A stretch of 64,000 bases of DNA from Akkermansiaceae bacterium (GTDB lineage: Bacteria > Verrucomicrobiota > Verrucomicrobiia > Verrucomicrobiales > Akkermansiaceae), in NCBI GenBank assembly GCA_024233115.1, contig JACKQB010000005.1, forward strand, positions 186,001 to 250,000, given 5' to 3'. Shown piece after piece: positions 17,841-26,789 of the stretch. The translations under genes and the position numbers were made by a program. Numbering within the stretch: the stretch's first letter is position 1; each line of letters opens with the position of its first letter. Below the pieces are notes generated by a model, which was not told the DNA's origin, made no database searches, and was given only the letters and a program-made list of their open reading frames with translations.

Positions 17841-18596
17841 TTAATCCCTACGGCGTCTGAGCATGATGCATAAGGCCGCCAATCCAAGAAGACTCGAACT
17901 AGACGGTTCAGGGACAACGTCACCATTGATGCTGAAGGTGTCGACATCCACGTAGTAGCCACCAATATTAGCCAGGGGAGAGGCTGTGAAGCTGAAATCA
18001 TAGGTGGTGTTGGCGTTGAGTGTAGTGCCGGCAAGGGAAAGGACACTGTCCACACCAGCCGCTGCCGTGGGACCATCAGTGGAAATACTTTGACTGACCG
18101 CAGATCCTAGAATGGAAGAACCTCCGGTTTTAATATCGAATATTGCCGTGAATAAGTTAGTGTGGTCGCCATTGCCGCTCTGGAGCGCTCTGCCACTGTT
18201 GGTGCGGTAGCTATCGAAGCTGAAGTCGCTGACGTTGAGATCCGAGGAGCCTGTGGTAAGAGACCAGGTGATCGTCCAAGGACCTGTGTTGTCGACATTG
18301 ATATTGGGGCTTAATGCCCGTGATGTGTTATCGATAGTACCTCCATCAGCGTTAGTGATTCTATAGTTAACGGTGCTGGTGAACACCCCGTCCCCAGTGA
18401 AGCTGCCGCCGGTGAATGTCCAGGCTGAATGCGCGCCAGTGGTGCCCGTATGTCCGTCCAAATTGGTCGCGGAAGCATCGCGAACAGTGGTAAAACTATT
18501 CGTGGCCAATACGACCCCGTAACTGGACGCCAGGGCAATCGCCTGAACAGAAAGGAAGGCAGTCATTTTGCGGTGGTTTATCAACCATCGGGACAT
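17841..18596 (-). CDS. PEP-CTERM protein
   Basis: About 251 residues from ATG 18596 (MSRWLINHRKMTAFLSV...; a later ATG at 18566 is also possible). Signal peptide FLSVQAIALASSYGVVLA. The mature region is a Thr/Ser/Asn-rich beta protein (AWTFTGGSFTGDGVFTSTVNYRI, NTTYDFSFTASPLANIGGYYVDVDTFSING). The tail is VVPEPSSSSLLGLAALCIMLRRRRD. No enzymatic motif. It faces away from the downstream minus-strand PEP-CTERM gene only by spacing; each seems to have its own terminator. Confidence 0.85.
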   Translation of the reverse strand: MSRWLINHRKMTAFLSVQAIALASSYGVVLATNSFTTVRDASATNLDGHTGTTGAHSAWTFTGGSFTGDGVFTSTVNYRITNADGGTIDNTSRALSPNINVDNTGPWTITWSLTTGSSDLNVSDFSFDSYRTNSGRALQSGNGDHTNLFTAIFDIKTGGSSILGSAVSQSISTDGPTAAAGVDSVLSLAGTTLNANTTYDFSFTASPLANIGGYYVDVDTFSINGDVVPEPSSSSLLGLAALCIMLRRRRD

Positions 18597-18792
18597 ATTA
18601 TTAAAAACCCGTCCCAGGTCAAATATAAAACCCCAACAAAATGACCCAGATAGGGTGGCGGCATGGAAAGAGTGCATCTGCTCCATTTTCCTCCACATTC
18701 GCTGAACCTGCGCTTATCAACAATCAAACGGATAACCAGGCTGGCTGGAGCACAAGTCCGAGCCAGGTGACGTTTTTGGAATCTATCAAATG

Positions 18793-18816
18793 GCCGCCCG
18801 GTCCATGCCGGGCGGC
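18793..18816 (-). terminator. Possible terminator hairpin for PEP-CTERM gene 18850
   Basis: Perfect 9-bp arms GCCGCCCGG and CCGGGCGGC with a 6-nt loop lie just past the stop of the minus-strand gene. The T run is poor (CATTTGAT), so termination is only likely. Confidence 0.5.
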
Positions 18817-18849
18817 TATTGCAGGAATGCCTGGAAAACGGCGACGCCG

Positions 18850-19665
18850 TTAGCGACGGCGACGCAAGGTCATTGCAAGCCCCGCAAGCCCGAGCAGTGC
18901 GGCACTGGAAGGCTCGGGAACCGTACTGACGACGAGATTGTCGATGAGCATACCGGTTTGATTGGTTTCCAATTCGAAATTAACCTCTCCGGCATCGTTG
19001 TTGTTCCATTGAAACGAGGTGTCCGCCACCGTGATACCATCGACCGTAGCCAGGAAGTCAACCGTCGATCCATCAGCCCAGCTTGTGAAGCCGTAGGTCA
19101 GCACGACCTTGCGGGGGCCGGCGGTGGCTGTGACGCTGCCACCGGAAGTGCTCGATCCACTGTCAAAGATTTGCGTGCCGCCATTGCAACGGTGCAGCAT
19201 GGCAGAATCGGTGTCCCCATCGGTTAAACGCGCACCAGGCTCTCCAACTGGAGCCCCGTTGTAGAATCCGGCAGCAAAAGCCACCCAGGTGGACGCCGTC
19301 GTGTTGACGGGGGTGAAGTCGAACTCCACCCTGAAGCCGCCGGCCGTGATGATATCGGTGCCTGCGCTTCCCGCCGACCAGTCAAACCAACCCGAAGAGC
19401 CGTCATTATTAAAACGGACCCTGCCGTTACCACTGGCAGCGTCAACCATACTGAGTTGATTACCGGCGATGTTTTGCTGTACTTTGGCTGAGCTAAGCTT
19501 GATGGAGCTTGCCAGGGTGCCTCCCCGGCGCCCGGTAAGGTCGGCATCATTCAAGGTGTCATCGGCTGCGTTAAAATTATCGGAGAAAAGCACGGCACCA
19601 TGTGCGGTGGCGCACAGTCCCAGCGCATTCAGCGACAGGACGACAATACGGTATTTTGTTTTCAT
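18850..19665 (-). CDS. PEP-CTERM protein with lectin-like (LamG-type) domain
   Basis: 271 residues from ATG 19665 (MKTKYRIVVLSLNALGLCATAHGA; an ATG two codons earlier is equally possible). The mature protein starts VLFSDNFNAADDTLNDADLTGR, a frequent start of concanavalin-like laminin-G-type domains in these phyla. It continues with beta strands (GGFRVEFDFTPVNTTASTWVAFAAGFYNG, RKVVLTYGFTSWADGSTVDFLATVDG). It ends VPEPSSAALLGLAGLAMTLRRRR. Carbohydrate binding is inferred from the fold only. Confidence 0.87.
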   Translation of the reverse strand: MKTKYRIVVLSLNALGLCATAHGAVLFSDNFNAADDTLNDADLTGRRGGTLASSIKLSSAKVQQNIAGNQLSMVDAASGNGRVRFNNDGSSGWFDWSAGSAGTDIITAGGFRVEFDFTPVNTTASTWVAFAAGFYNGAPVGEPGARLTDGDTDSAMLHRCNGGTQIFDSGSSTSGGSVTATAGPRKVVLTYGFTSWADGSTVDFLATVDGITVADTSFQWNNNDAGEVNFELETNQTGMLIDNLVVSTVPEPSSAALLGLAGLAMTLRRRR

Positions 19666-19671
19666 AGTCAT

Positions 19672-20131
19672 GGGTTTGTTTTTAGTGGTGAAGCGCATGT
19701 TTCGTCGCGGGAAATACGGCATCAAAGGAATGCGTCCAGTAACGCACGGTATTCCCATGGCGAGTATCATGTGAATCGTTTCTTATATAGGTTGAGCTTG
19801 GCCCCATGCCAAGGATATTCTCAAATGATTTTCTTCAGGGTCTTTGCGGCAGGATCGAGAAGCAGATCAAAGGCAGTCGTACCATAGCCGTCATGAAGAG
19901 GTCAGCAGCGTGGATCCGCGTTGTTTCCAAGGTGATAGAACACGCTGATCCTCTGCGTCTTTAGCCCATCGACACTCCCTGAAAGTCAGTCAAGCCCATG
20001 CATCGCACCGACCAAGTGGCTTGTATTGCTCGTTAGAAATCGATTGAGAGTTGTAGAGAGAATTTTTGGGTTGACGCAGTGTTTGTCGCTTCATAGATAG
20101 CCATGAAACGTTCTATAGATCAAAAACTAGA
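19672..20131. other. Intergenic between divergent PEP-CTERM genes
   Basis: About 460 bp with no convincing coding frame; it should contain two divergent promoters. No shared operator was identified. Confidence 0.4.
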
Positions 20132-20755
20132 ATGAAAAACCCAACGAATATGAACAAGTTTATGCATATCGCATGCGTGGCTGCCGGCAGCATTCTGCTC
20201 GGTGCCGGTGAATCACAGGCTGTCACGATCATCCCGGTCATCAATGGTGACTTTGAAGCCCAAACAGGGGACATCGGCGATCCCACGGGATGGTCTGGCG
20301 TGGGTAGTTACCGGGTTTACAATGACACTGGCAGCCGGGTTCCCGGGAGTAGGTATGTGAAAGTTCGCACTATAGGCGATGGCGATCTGCTTCAAAAGGG
20401 AGCGATCAGCTTCACCGAGAATACTCTCCAGCTTGATGGCTACTTCGCAGGCGATGGTTCTGATATCGCAAAGGTCACACTCTCCCTCCTGGATGCCTCG
20501 GACGCCGAGGTTTTTTCAGTCACCGACTCGACAAGCTCCTCAGCGTGGCCAGCATTTCAATTGGTCATTAACGATGTGCATACGACCCATGCCACGGCTA
20601 CCCAATGGCAGATTCGTCTGGACTACGATAACGTGACCTCAAGTTATGCAGCATCAAAGTTTGATGACATCACGCTGACTGCCGTGCCTGAACCCTCGGC
20701 CATGGCCCTCCTGGGCCTCGGTGCCGTGGCCTTCATACTGCGCCGCAGAAAATAA
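20132..20755 (+). CDS. PEP-CTERM protein
   Basis: 207 residues; signal peptide FMHIACVAAGSILLGAGESQA. The mature N-terminus IIPVINGDFEAQTGDIGDPTGWSG is the NGDFE-type start of galactose-binding-like (carbohydrate-binding) domains in secreted Verrucomicrobia proteins. Beta strands follow, and the tail is AVPEPSAMALLGLGAVAFILRRRK. Sugar binding is an inference. It is followed by a small direct repeat (GCATCGGCAATCCG twice) near 20780-20810. Confidence 0.87.
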   Translation: MKNPTNMNKFMHIACVAAGSILLGAGESQAVTIIPVINGDFEAQTGDIGDPTGWSGVGSYRVYNDTGSRVPGSRYVKVRTIGDGDLLQKGAISFTENTLQLDGYFAGDGSDIAKVTLSLLDASDAEVFSVTDSTSSSAWPAFQLVINDVHTTHATATQWQIRLDYDNVTSSYAASKFDDITLTAVPEPSAMALLGLGAVAFILRRRK

Positions 20756-20898
20756 CGGTGCGACCAGGGAAAACATCCGCCGCATCGGCAATCCGTTGCA
20801 TCGGCAATCCGCCGCAGAGACGGGTTGTCGGTCTGCGGCGCGGAGTCGTCGCTTTTTTAGCCTGACAACACAAGCTCCGTCAGGCAGCTTCACCAGGC

Positions 20899-21474
20899 AT
20901 GGACATCCCCGCATCCACCTGGCCCGGGCAGCTCCGCTACTGGAGTATCCACTGCGGCCTGACCGCCCTGCCCAGCTTCTGCATCGCCCTGACGTATTTC
21001 AACACCCTGGCCAGCATCGCCGCCATGCTGGCGGGTGTCGCCACCTTCGTCATGGCCTACACCGCCGTCACCGCCAGTCCTCTCTACGGAAAAATACACG
21101 GCGGCCTGGTCGGCAGGTCCGTCAGGCTGGGCACCCGCATCCGCATGATCATCTCCCTGGTCGGCCTGCCCCTGCTCATCCCGCTCATCGGGCTGGACAT
21201 CGATACGGCGGAGCCCGCGCCCACGATGGTCTTCACCGCGGACTTCTGGTTCGGCTACGCGGCACTCCTCATCACCGCCATCGGAGGCCAGTTCGTCGGC
21301 CTGGATTTCAACTCTGTCGTCAGAGACAGCGCCCCTCCGGGTTTTCTCTTCACCTACCTCACCACCATCGTCGAGGGTCTGCTTATCTCCGTCTCCCTGG
21401 TGCTGATCGCGTTCTTCTCCCTGATCATCCTCAACGCCCGCCAGAAACGCCGCGTCTGGCAGCCGATGGACTAA
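20899..21474 (+). CDS. Integral membrane protein, four predicted TM segments
   Basis: 191 residues with hydrophobic segments near residues 18-36 (CGLTALPSFCIALTYFNTL), 40-60 (IAAMLAGVATFVMAYTAVTA), 83-103 (MIISLVGLPLLIPLIGLDI) and 150-178 (TTIVEGLLISVSLVLIAFFSLIIL); a weaker one lies near 116-132. Basic residues (RQKRR) at the C-terminus suggest that end is cytoplasmic. No family recognised. GC content and codon use match the chromosomal background. Its stop is followed by a repeat element. Confidence 0.75.
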   Translation: MDIPASTWPGQLRYWSIHCGLTALPSFCIALTYFNTLASIAAMLAGVATFVMAYTAVTASPLYGKIHGGLVGRSVRLGTRIRMIISLVGLPLLIPLIGLDIDTAEPAPTMVFTADFWFGYAALLITAIGGQFVGLDFNSVVRDSAPPGFLFTYLTTIVEGLLISVSLVLIAFFSLIILNARQKRRVWQPMD

Positions 21475-21489
21475 ACCGGGGCCTCCGCT

Positions 21490-21739
21490 CTGGAGTGCGT
21501 GTGGCTTGCCCTCGTCCACTCACGCCATGCTGGACAGCAGCCCTCCTCCTCCGTCGGGCTGGCCAGTCGATCGTGCATTGCCACCGCTTTTTCCTGAGTC
21601 GGCTTGCCGACTATTCTTTCGGCGCCAGCCGCACTTTATCTTGGCTTCCGGGACGATGAAACCCTGCACGATGAAACCCCGCCGCGCCCCGACAAGTCGG
21701 GGCCAGCCGCAGAGCGGAGGCAAGCCGTCCGCACTCCAG
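21490..21739. repeat. Element with imperfect terminal inverted repeats and internal hairpins
   Basis: CTGGAGTGCGTGTGGCTTGCC (21490-21510) is the near-complement of 21719-21739 (three mismatches in the middle). Between them are perfect hairpins, for example AGTCGGC-TT-GCCGACT and CCCCGAC-AA-GTCGGGG, and a short direct repeat around GATGAAACCC. No coding frame is convincing. It resembles a small non-autonomous element or BIME cluster. It abuts the nrdJ-tail repeat at 21739. Confidence 0.55.
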
Positions 21740-21759
21740 GGGCGGTTCTAACTGCAGCC
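21739..21759. repeat. Direct repeat of the nrdJ 3' end (left copy)
   Basis: 21 bp identical to 23688-23708, which contains the nrdJ stop codon (TTA on the plus strand). The following bases (GCAGGCGC) also resemble the nrdJ tail at 23727 onward with a gap. The two copies bracket the toxin-antitoxin pair. Confidence 0.7.
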
Positions 21760-21809
21760 GCAGGCGCGGGAGGATGCAGCCAATGGGAAAACGCCTGCAA
21801 TGCAGGCTG

Positions 21810-22859
21810 TTAGTGTCTGGTGTCTTCCCTCTGGATGGTCTGGTTGAAATGGGTTTCCCAATTGCGGAGGGTTGTCAAAATGTCGTCCAGCTGTGGAGGC
21901 ACGCCAAAAAACATTTCCCGCATTGAACCAAGATCGGATTCGAGTTCTGCCAGGTGGTCATCGGTGGGGATGAGGCGGAGTGCCCCTCGGTTGGCTGTTT
22001 CGTAGCTGGCCCAGGCTGAGCGGTAGAAGGAGGTTTTGTGATCCACGACGGCTTGGAGCAGGCCATCGTGCCCGGCAGCTTCCTCACCGATACCGGCTTT
22101 AATCATGGCGGCTAGATCGGAGTAATGGCGGGAATAACGCACTGGGAACGATTTGCCATCCGGTAGATGTGCCATCTGATGCAGGATCGTGGCCTTTTCC
22201 CAGAAGGTGCGTGTGGCTTTCATTGATTTAACCTCTACGTGAGCTTGCTCAAGGGCATCGGGAATCGCCTCGCTGAGGTATGGCTGGAGGGTTCTGGTTT
22301 CCGAGGGCCAGTGGTCTGAGCGTGCGCCAAACTCAATTTTTACGGAAGGACGGAGATAGGAGTTTGCTCCGAGTGTGATGCTTGTGGAGGGATAGAAAAA
22401 GGCAAGTGATTGCCCGTCAGGGTCCGTTTCATCTGGTATCAGTGAGTATTCAGCGTTTCCCAGCAGGTTGTGCATTAATTTTTCTAACTCCTCTCTAATA
22501 TCTCCCTGAACCAAATCTCTTGCAGCCAGAGTCAGTGCCACGTTTTGACGTTTTCTGGCATTGTTGGAGAGTTCAGTGTTTGCAGGATCGGTGTCTCCCT
22601 CGAATCCGAGGCTTGCCCGATGAATTGAAAGATCGATATCCTCGGAAAACCTATGGATCAGTCCATAAACTTTGGAGAGAGAGGTTCCGCCCTTAAACAG
22701 CAGATTACCCCTTACGCATTCCAGAACGAAGAGGTGTTTGAGTGTCCAGCACACCCAGAAATCTTTCTCGACGACATGAGGTGGCAGGCTCAACTTTGCT
22801 GCAGCTTCTTGAAAATAGGCACGACGTTCTTCTGCGGATTGTTGAGCGAGTTTGTCCAT
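21810..22859 (-). CDS. AbiEii/AbiGii-type nucleotidyltransferase toxin
   Basis: 349 residues from ATG 22859. This start (MDKLAQQSAEERRAYFQEAAAKL) matches the usual family N-terminus and lies 5 bp after the antitoxin stop, whereas the longer frame overlaps it. Motif I LLFKGGTSLSKVYGLI and DIDLSI form the nucleotidyltransferase site; EKDFWVCWTLKHLF is typical of the family. Known AbiEii/MenT-like enzymes transfer nucleotides to tRNA acceptor ends and block translation, giving phage resistance by abortive infection. It forms an operon with the AbiEi-type gene upstream. Composition is more AT-rich than flanking genes, which fits acquisition. Confidence 0.92.
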   Translation of the reverse strand: MDKLAQQSAEERRAYFQEAAAKLSLPPHVVEKDFWVCWTLKHLFVLECVRGNLLFKGGTSLSKVYGLIHRFSEDIDLSIHRASLGFEGDTDPANTELSNNARKRQNVALTLAARDLVQGDIREELEKLMHNLLGNAEYSLIPDETDPDGQSLAFFYPSTSITLGANSYLRPSVKIEFGARSDHWPSETRTLQPYLSEAIPDALEQAHVEVKSMKATRTFWEKATILHQMAHLPDGKSFPVRYSRHYSDLAAMIKAGIGEEAAGHDGLLQAVVDHKTSFYRSAWASYETANRGALRLIPTDDHLAELESDLGSMREMFFGVPPQLDDILTTLRNWETHFNQTIQREDTRH

Positions 22860-22864
22860 GAAGG

Positions 22865-23479
22865 CTATGAGCTTATGTCTTGGGTGATAGAAAACAGATG
22901 AGGATGCATCCATGTGGGGGCATGAATGTGGTCTCTTCTGAGACGTTGCTTGTCTTCATCTGACAACGTTTTCCTGAGGATGGTGAGGGCTTGTTCAGAT
23001 ACCTTATCTTTTCCCATGTAGCGTAGGGCTTGGATTACCAGTCCAGAGATGGTTCCAGCCGTTGTCATCATCCTTGGGCTGCTACGAACCAAGTGGATTT
23101 TTTGATTTCCGACTTGGACCGTACGGGTGATGGCGTCTGTGAGATAGACGATATGGGCGGGTACTTGTTGAGAGAGTCCGAGTAGATTCATCGCGTAGGC
23201 TCCGGATGGCTGTAGGCGGATTTCATCACGCTCGATCAGGGCCTTGGCAATGGCATCTGGACTGGGGCTAAGTAGGCCGAGCTTGGGGTGTTTTTTAGGG
23301 TAGTCGTAGAGTCCTCTAGCCAAACGGCGTATCGTACCAGCCGAGGTAAGTCGAGACAGGGCCATATCGACGGATTTGCGAGGACCTAGGTCCAAAAATC
23401 GTTTTGGAGTGAATACCCAACCCCTGCCTTTTCCGTATATTCTCGAAAGTGATTTATTTTGAATGGATTGACGGGGCAT
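22865..23479 (-). CDS. AbiEi-type antitoxin (DUF6088-like)
   Basis: 204 residues from ATG 23479 (MPRQSIQNKSLSRIYGKGRGWVFTPKRFLDLG). An upstream frame start lies inside the predicted operator and is rejected. The N-terminal winged helix (RKSVDMALSRLTSAGTIRRLARGLYDYPKKHPKLG) is the signature of AbiEi antitoxins, which bind their own promoter. The C-terminal part (IHLVRSSPRMM, AIVIQALRYMG-like) is the conserved antitoxin domain. It neutralises and represses the toxin encoded immediately downstream. Confidence 0.9.
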   Translation of the reverse strand: MPRQSIQNKSLSRIYGKGRGWVFTPKRFLDLGPRKSVDMALSRLTSAGTIRRLARGLYDYPKKHPKLGLLSPSPDAIAKALIERDEIRLQPSGAYAMNLLGLSQQVPAHIVYLTDAITRTVQVGNQKIHLVRSSPRMMTTAGTISGLVIQALRYMGKDKVSEQALTILRKTLSDEDKQRLRRDHIHAPTWMHPHLFSITQDISS

Positions 23480-23491
23480 TGTCGAGTTTTG

Positions 23492-23525
23492 TTTGTGGGA
23501 AAAAATACTATCTTTTTCCCACAAA
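23492..23525. promoter_or_regulatory. Inverted-repeat operator upstream of abiE operon
   Basis: Perfect 13-bp arms TTTGTGGGAAAAA (23492-23504) and TTTTTCCCACAAA (23513-23525) with an 8-bp spacer, 13 bp before the antitoxin start. Known AbiEi proteins bind inverted repeats in their own promoters, so this is the likely autoregulation site. Confidence 0.75.
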
Positions 23526-23631
23526 ACAAGAGCTAATTCATGGAGATTGGTGGGTCGTAAAGTGGCAATATAATAGCATTTAAGAGAGGATAAATCTACA
23601 GTGTCTCTGGATGATGTTTAGCACCAGAACC

Positions 23632-23689
23632 CATCCTCCTCCCCCGGAAGGATGGGTATTCTGACCACAACAATGATCCCTCGATGAGG
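23632..23689 (+). repeat. Short hairpin-bearing repeat, copy B
   Basis: Resembles the repeat at 6362-6418. CCATCC and GGATGG arms flank a C-rich loop, between the nrdJ stop and the toxin-antitoxin promoter. It could serve as a terminator for nrdJ, though there is no good T run. Confidence 0.35.
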
Positions 23690-23708
23690 GGCGGTTCTAA
23701 CTGCAGCC
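23688..23708. repeat. Direct repeat of the nrdJ 3' end (right copy, within nrdJ)
   Basis: Identical to 21739-21759. It covers the last codons (Gly-Cys-Ser), the stop and the first bases downstream of nrdJ. Confidence 0.7.
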
Positions 23709-26700
23709 CTGGCTGGTGCCGCACTCGGTGCAGCAGCCGCAGGCGCCGGCGCGGATGACTTTGTCGCTGCCGCAGTTGGAGCAGGGGGTTTCCATGTAGG
23801 CGTTGCCGAGGGCGATGGCGACCCGGTCGTGGTCCCCGACCGGCTGTTTGGCGGGTTCACTTTGACGGGTGAGCTCGGGCACGGGGCGGTTGACCGCTTT
23901 CTTTTCCATGTCCTCAATCTCGGGCATGGGGAGTTCCACCTGGTTGTGGTTGGGCGAGGTGCTTTCGCGGTAGCCGGGGATGAAGGTGCAGCCCATCCAG
24001 CGGAAGACGTAGTCGGTGAGCGAGTAGGCCTGCCTGATGTCCGGGTTCTTGGTGAAGCCGCTGGGTTCGAAACGCTGGTAGGCGAATTTCTGCACCAACT
24101 GCTCTAACGGCATGCCGTATTGCAGCGCCATCGAGGTCAGGGTGGCGGTGGTGTCCATGAGGCCGCCGATGGTGCTGCCCTCCTTGGCCATCTGGATGAA
24201 GAGTTCACCGGGGGTGCCGTCGGGGTAGAGGCCCACGGTGATGTATCCCTCGTGGCCGGCGACGTCAAACTTGTGGGTCTTGGAGTCGCGCGTCTCCGGC
24301 ATACCCCTCCGGACAGGCTGGTCGGCCTGGTGCTTGAGTTTTTCATTCTCCATGGCGAGCTGGGCAAGGCCCTGCTCGAGCTTGGCGATGTGTTCGGCAT
24401 CGACGCTGACGGTGGAGGTTTTGCCGCCCATGCCGTCGGTTTTCTTGGTATTGAGCGGGGCGGAGCGTTTCGAGCCGTCGCGGTAGATGGCGATCGCCTT
24501 GAGGCCGAGTTTCCATCCTTCCACGTAAGTTTCCATGATGTCTTCAACCGTTGCGTTCTCGGGCATGTTGACGGTTTTGGAAATGGCGCCGGAGAGGAAG
24601 GGCTGGACGGCGGCCATCATGCGGATGTGGCCGCGGTAGTGCAGGCTGCGCTGGCCGAGGTTGGCCTTGAAGGCGCAGTCGAATACATCCAGATGCTCGG
24701 GCTTGAGGCCGCTGTAAACGGTCGTGCCGGTCTGTTCGTCGACGACGTCCTCGATGGTGTCGACTTTTTCAATGTGGGCGAGGATGGATTTGATTTCCTG
24801 TTCATCGTAGCCGAGGTGTTTCAGGGCCGGGGCGACGGTTTGGTTGACGATTTTCAACATGCCGCCGCCGGCTAACAGCTTGTATTTCACCAACGCGATG
24901 TCGGGTTCAATACCGGTGGTGTCGCAGTCCATCAGGAAGCCGATGGTGCTTAGGTGGGGGCGAGCACGGTGACTGGGGCATTGCGGTAGCCGTAGCGACG
25001 ACCTTTCGAGCTGGCGGCATCCCAGGATGCTTTGGCGGCTTTCTGGATGTTGGCAAAGCGCTCCGATGGCTCGATGTGTTCAAGCATCGACTTGTGCCGA
25101 TCGATGACTTCTAACATCGGCTTCTGGTGGAGGCTTCCTCCGGGTGCATGTTACCGCCGTAGCGGGCATCGTGGTAGCCGGGGAAGGGGGCGGTGGCGGC
25201 GGCGAGCTCGGCGCTTTGCTCGTAGGCGGTGCCACACATGACGGCGGTGATCGAGGCTGCCAGAGTGCGGGCCTCATCGGGTCGTAGGGCAGGCCGTAGC
25301 TCATCAGCAGGGCGCCGAGGTTGGCGTAGCCGAGGCCGAGGGTGCGGAAGGCGTGCGAGTTTTCCGCGATCGGTTTGATGGGATAGCTGGCGCGGTCGAC
25401 GAGGATCTCCTGGGCGACGATGAAGAGTCGCACGGCCGCCTGGAAACGCTCGGTGTCGAAGCCGCCGTCGGCTTTCCGGAAGCGGACGAGGTTGAGCGAG
25501 GCGAGATTGCAGGCGGTGTCGTTGAGGAAAAGATATTCCGAGCAGGGATTCGTCGAGTGTTGGCGTCCGCTGCCCTTGCAGGTGTGCCATGTGTGGATGG
25601 TGGTGTCGAACTGCATGCCGGGGTCGCCGCAGGTCCATGTGCCCTCGGCGATCTTGCGGAGCAGCGCGCGGGCGCTCTTCTTCTCGCACGGCTGGCCATC
25701 ACTGACATTGCGGGTCCAGTAGTCTTTGCCATCGACCGCGGCGCGCATGAACTCGTCACTGGTGCGGATCGAGAGGTTCTCGTTCTGGAACATGACGGAA
25801 CCGTAGGCATCGCCGTTGTAGGAACCGTCGTAGCCCTGCTCGATGAGCGCCCAGGCTTTCTTCTCCTCGATGGTCTTGGCCTCGATGAACTCCTCGATGT
25901 CCGGATGCCAGTCCTTGAGCGTGTTCATCTTGGCGGCGCGGCGGGTTTTGCCGCCGGATTTCACCACATTGGCGACACGGTCGTAAACGCGGAGGAAGGA
26001 AAGGGGACCTGAGGGGCGCGCCGCCGCCTGAGAGTTTCTCGCGGGTGGAGCGCAGGGGTGGAGAGATCCGGCTTATGCCGGAGCCGCATTTCTGAACAGC
26101 ATCGCCTCAGAGCTGGCGAGCTGCATGATGTCCTCCATGTTGTCCTCGACCCCCTGGATGAAACAGGCACTCCCTTGCGGGTATTCATACTGGGTCTTGG
26201 CACGCACGGCTTCGCCCGCGGTTTCACTCCAGTGCCAGGTGCCTTGGCCGGCGTCCTTGCCGATGCCGTATTGCTGATAGAGACCGACGTTAAACCACAC
26301 CGGCGAGTTGAATGCGCCGTGCTGGTTCAGGCAGAGCCAGGTCAGGTCGTTGTAGAAGGTTTCGGCGGATTGATCGTCGGCAAAATAGCCGTCCTGCATG
26401 CCCCAGTCGGTGATGGTGCGGGTAACACGGTGGATCATCTGTCGAACCGAGTTTTCACGTCCCCCCTGGTGGGGGTCGGTGCCCTGGGTGATGTCACCGT
26501 AGAAATACTTGGAGACAGCAATCTTGGTGGACAGCTCGGACCAGGAGGCGGGGACCTCGACGTTTTCCTGGCGGAACATGATGCCACCCGAGTCGTCGGT
26601 GATTTCCGCGGTGCGGTTGGACCACTCGATTTCATCAAAGGGAGAAACGCCTGGTGTGGCGAATGATGCACTGAAAACAAGACCCTTGTTAGGTGTCGAA

Positions 26701-26789
26701 GCGGGCTGCGGCATGCTCTTGGTGGATGGATTTTTTGTTGCTTGTAAGGCGGTTTGAGGCGCGGGGGCGGTGATGGGAGGAACGGACAT
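23697..26789 (-). pseudogene. nrdJ: Adenosylcobalamin-dependent ribonucleotide reductase, frameshifted
   Basis: Class II RNR reduces ribonucleotides using coenzyme B12. The N-terminal part (26789-26073; GIMFRQENVEVP, CLNQHGAFNSPVWFNVG, SACFIQGVEDNMEDI), middle part (to about 25280; MQFDTTIHTWHTCKGSGRQHSTNPCSEYLFLNDTACNLASLNL) and C-terminal part (24932-23697; LMDCDTTGIEPDIALVKYK ... CGCCTECGTSQGCS, cysteine tail) are all well conserved but lie in different frames. Shifts are seen near 26085-26045 (at least two), near 26020, near 25280 (one base lost in CCGAT), near 25130 and near 24955. It is either a recently inactivated gene or a stretch of indel errors in the assembly. The direct-repeat tail next to the TA module is described separately. 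Confidence 0.85.

Noticed and set aside
20721..21659. A 312-codon plus-strand frame over the membrane-protein region
   Set aside because: It is Arg/His/Pro-rich noise overlapping the better 20899-21474 frame with clear membrane segments.
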